From: Desulfuromonadaceae bacterium UBA5613
GTDB lineage: Bacteria; Desulfobacterota; Desulfuromonadia; Desulfuromonadales; UBA2197
Reading direction: 5' to 3'
Assembly (NCBI GenBank): GCA_002424625.1
Contig: DIKR01000021.1
Span: 663-6,485 of the forward strand
DNA length: 5,823 bases
Below the pieces are notes generated by a model. That model saw only the letters and a program-made list of their open reading frames with translations, was not told where the DNA came from and did no database searches. The number at the start of each line of letters is the position of its first letter. The stretch's first letter is position 1. The position numbers were made by a program, and so were the translations under genes. Below are positions 5,179 through 5,823 of the stretch, piece after piece.

Positions 5179-5823
5179 ATCGTTAACGCCGCCGCCTCCG
5201 GTCGGGCGTTTTGCCCCGAGCCCGAGCGGCCCGCTGCACTTTGGTTCGCTGCTGGCGGCTCTCGGCAGCTATCTCTCGATCCGCCGTCAGGGGGGACTTT
5301 GGCGGCTGCGCATCGAGGATCTCGATCCGTTGCGCACGGTTCCCGGTTCCGAAGATGAGCTGTTGCGGACGCTGGAAGGTTTGGGGCTGGAGTGGGATGG
5401 GCCGCTGCTGCGGCAAAGCGAGCGTTTTGCCGCTTACGAAGCGGCTCTGGAAGAACTCGCGGCGCAAGGTGTCCTCTTTCCCTGCAGTTGTTCCCGTAAG
5501 GAGATCCTTTCCACGGCGCCACATGCCGGCGAAGAGGGGCCGATCTACCCCGGTACTTGCCGTCACGGTCTGCGTGACGGGCAGGAAGCGCGGGCGCTGC
5601 GGCTGCGGGTTGACGACAAGGTTATCGCCTTTGTTGATGGACTTTATGGCCGATATCAGCAGGATCTCGCTCAGGATGTCGGCGATTTTGTTCTGAGACG
5701 GGCGGACGGCCTTTTTGGTTATCAGTTGGCGGTGGTGGTCGATGACGGGGCCAGCGGTATCACCGAGGTGGTGCGCGGCGCTGATCTTCTCGCTTCAACG
5801 CCGCGGCAGATCTATTTGCAGCG
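5150..5823 (+). CDS. gluQRS: Glutamyl-Q tRNA(Asp) synthetase, 5' part (runs off window)
   Basis: GluQRS is a shortened glutamyl-tRNA synthetase paralogue that attaches glutamate to the queuosine base at position 34 of tRNA-Asp. The frame stays open from a TGA at 5144-5146 to the window end, giving 224 complete codons of about 300 expected. Class I motifs are visible: VGRFAPSPSGPLHFGSL (18-34, the HIGH-type ATP site), WRLRIEDLDPLR, and EVVRGADLLASTPRQIYLQ near the end of the window. The zinc ligands are C112-x-C114 (PCSCSR) and Y133-x3-C137 (YPGTC), the set that marks GluQRS. The KMSKS-like loop would lie beyond the window. The start is uncertain: GTG 5150 (MKLSNPFF) or TTG 5156. Both overlap the end of rimO (by 29 or 23 nt), neither has a strong ribosome site, and this suggests translational coupling. 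Four prolines (14-17) precede the first motif. Confidence 0.93.
   Translation, partial: MKLSNPFFAESLTPPPPVGRFAPSPSGPLHFGSLLAALGSYLSIRRQGGLWRLRIEDLDPLRTVPGSEDELLRTLEGLGLEWDGPLLRQSERFAAYEAALEELAAQGVLFPCSCSRKEILSTAPHAGEEGPIYPGTCRHGLRDGQEARALRLRVDDKVIAFVDGLYGRYQQDLAQDVGDFVLRRADGLFGYQLAVVVDDGASGITEVVRGADLLASTPRQIYLQ

Overview
The window is a tightly packed, GC-rich stretch of ordinary bacterial chromosome. Seven protein genes all lie on the + strand. In order they are: the 3' end of lon, thiL, a cheR-type methyltransferase gene, a lolA-like gene, a yajQ-family gene, rimO, and the 5' part of gluQRS. No tRNA, rRNA, CRISPR array, transposase or phage gene is visible. Gene content (LolA, RimO, YajQ, GluQRS, CheR), base composition and protein style suggest a Gram-negative proteobacterium. 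My best guess is the Desulfuromonadales/Geobacter group, but this is inference from family resemblance, not a database result.

Layout. Bases 1-1399 hold the Lon protease C-terminus and thiL, whose GTG start overlaps the lon stop by 4 nt. Bases 1400-1504 are a gap filled with GTAGGGGC-type repeat pieces. A lone TATAAT and an AT-rich dyad lie just upstream, inside the thiL 3' end. Bases 1505-2317 encode the CheR-type protein. Bases 2318-2403 are almost entirely a 64-bp two-hairpin element (REPIN-like). Bases 2404-3165 encode a secreted LolA-like lipoprotein chaperone. Bases 3166-3247 are a short gap with a possible 8-codon minicistron, and 3248-3733 is the yajQ-family gene. Bases 3734-3828 hold a large inverted repeat built from heptanucleotide units. 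Bases 3829-5178 are rimO from a TTG start. GluQRS starts inside the end of rimO and runs off the window.

How the genes work together. They do not form one pathway. They cover protein quality control (Lon), cofactor synthesis (ThiL, thiamine diphosphate), lipoprotein export (LolA), translation-apparatus modification (RimO on ribosomal protein S12, GluQRS on tRNA-Asp), a possible nucleotide or c-di-GMP binding protein (YajQ), and an isolated receptor-type methyltransferase (CheR). Two pairs look translationally coupled: lon/thiL and rimO/gluQRS.

The unusual material is between the genes. Three of the gaps carry hairpin-forming repeats of two unrelated designs. One is a GTAG-tagged REP family whose stems covary while tag and loop stay constant. 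The other is a heptad-periodic palindrome with five ACGCGT hexamers. I see no convincing new multi-gene system here. The repeats are the best targets for follow-up.
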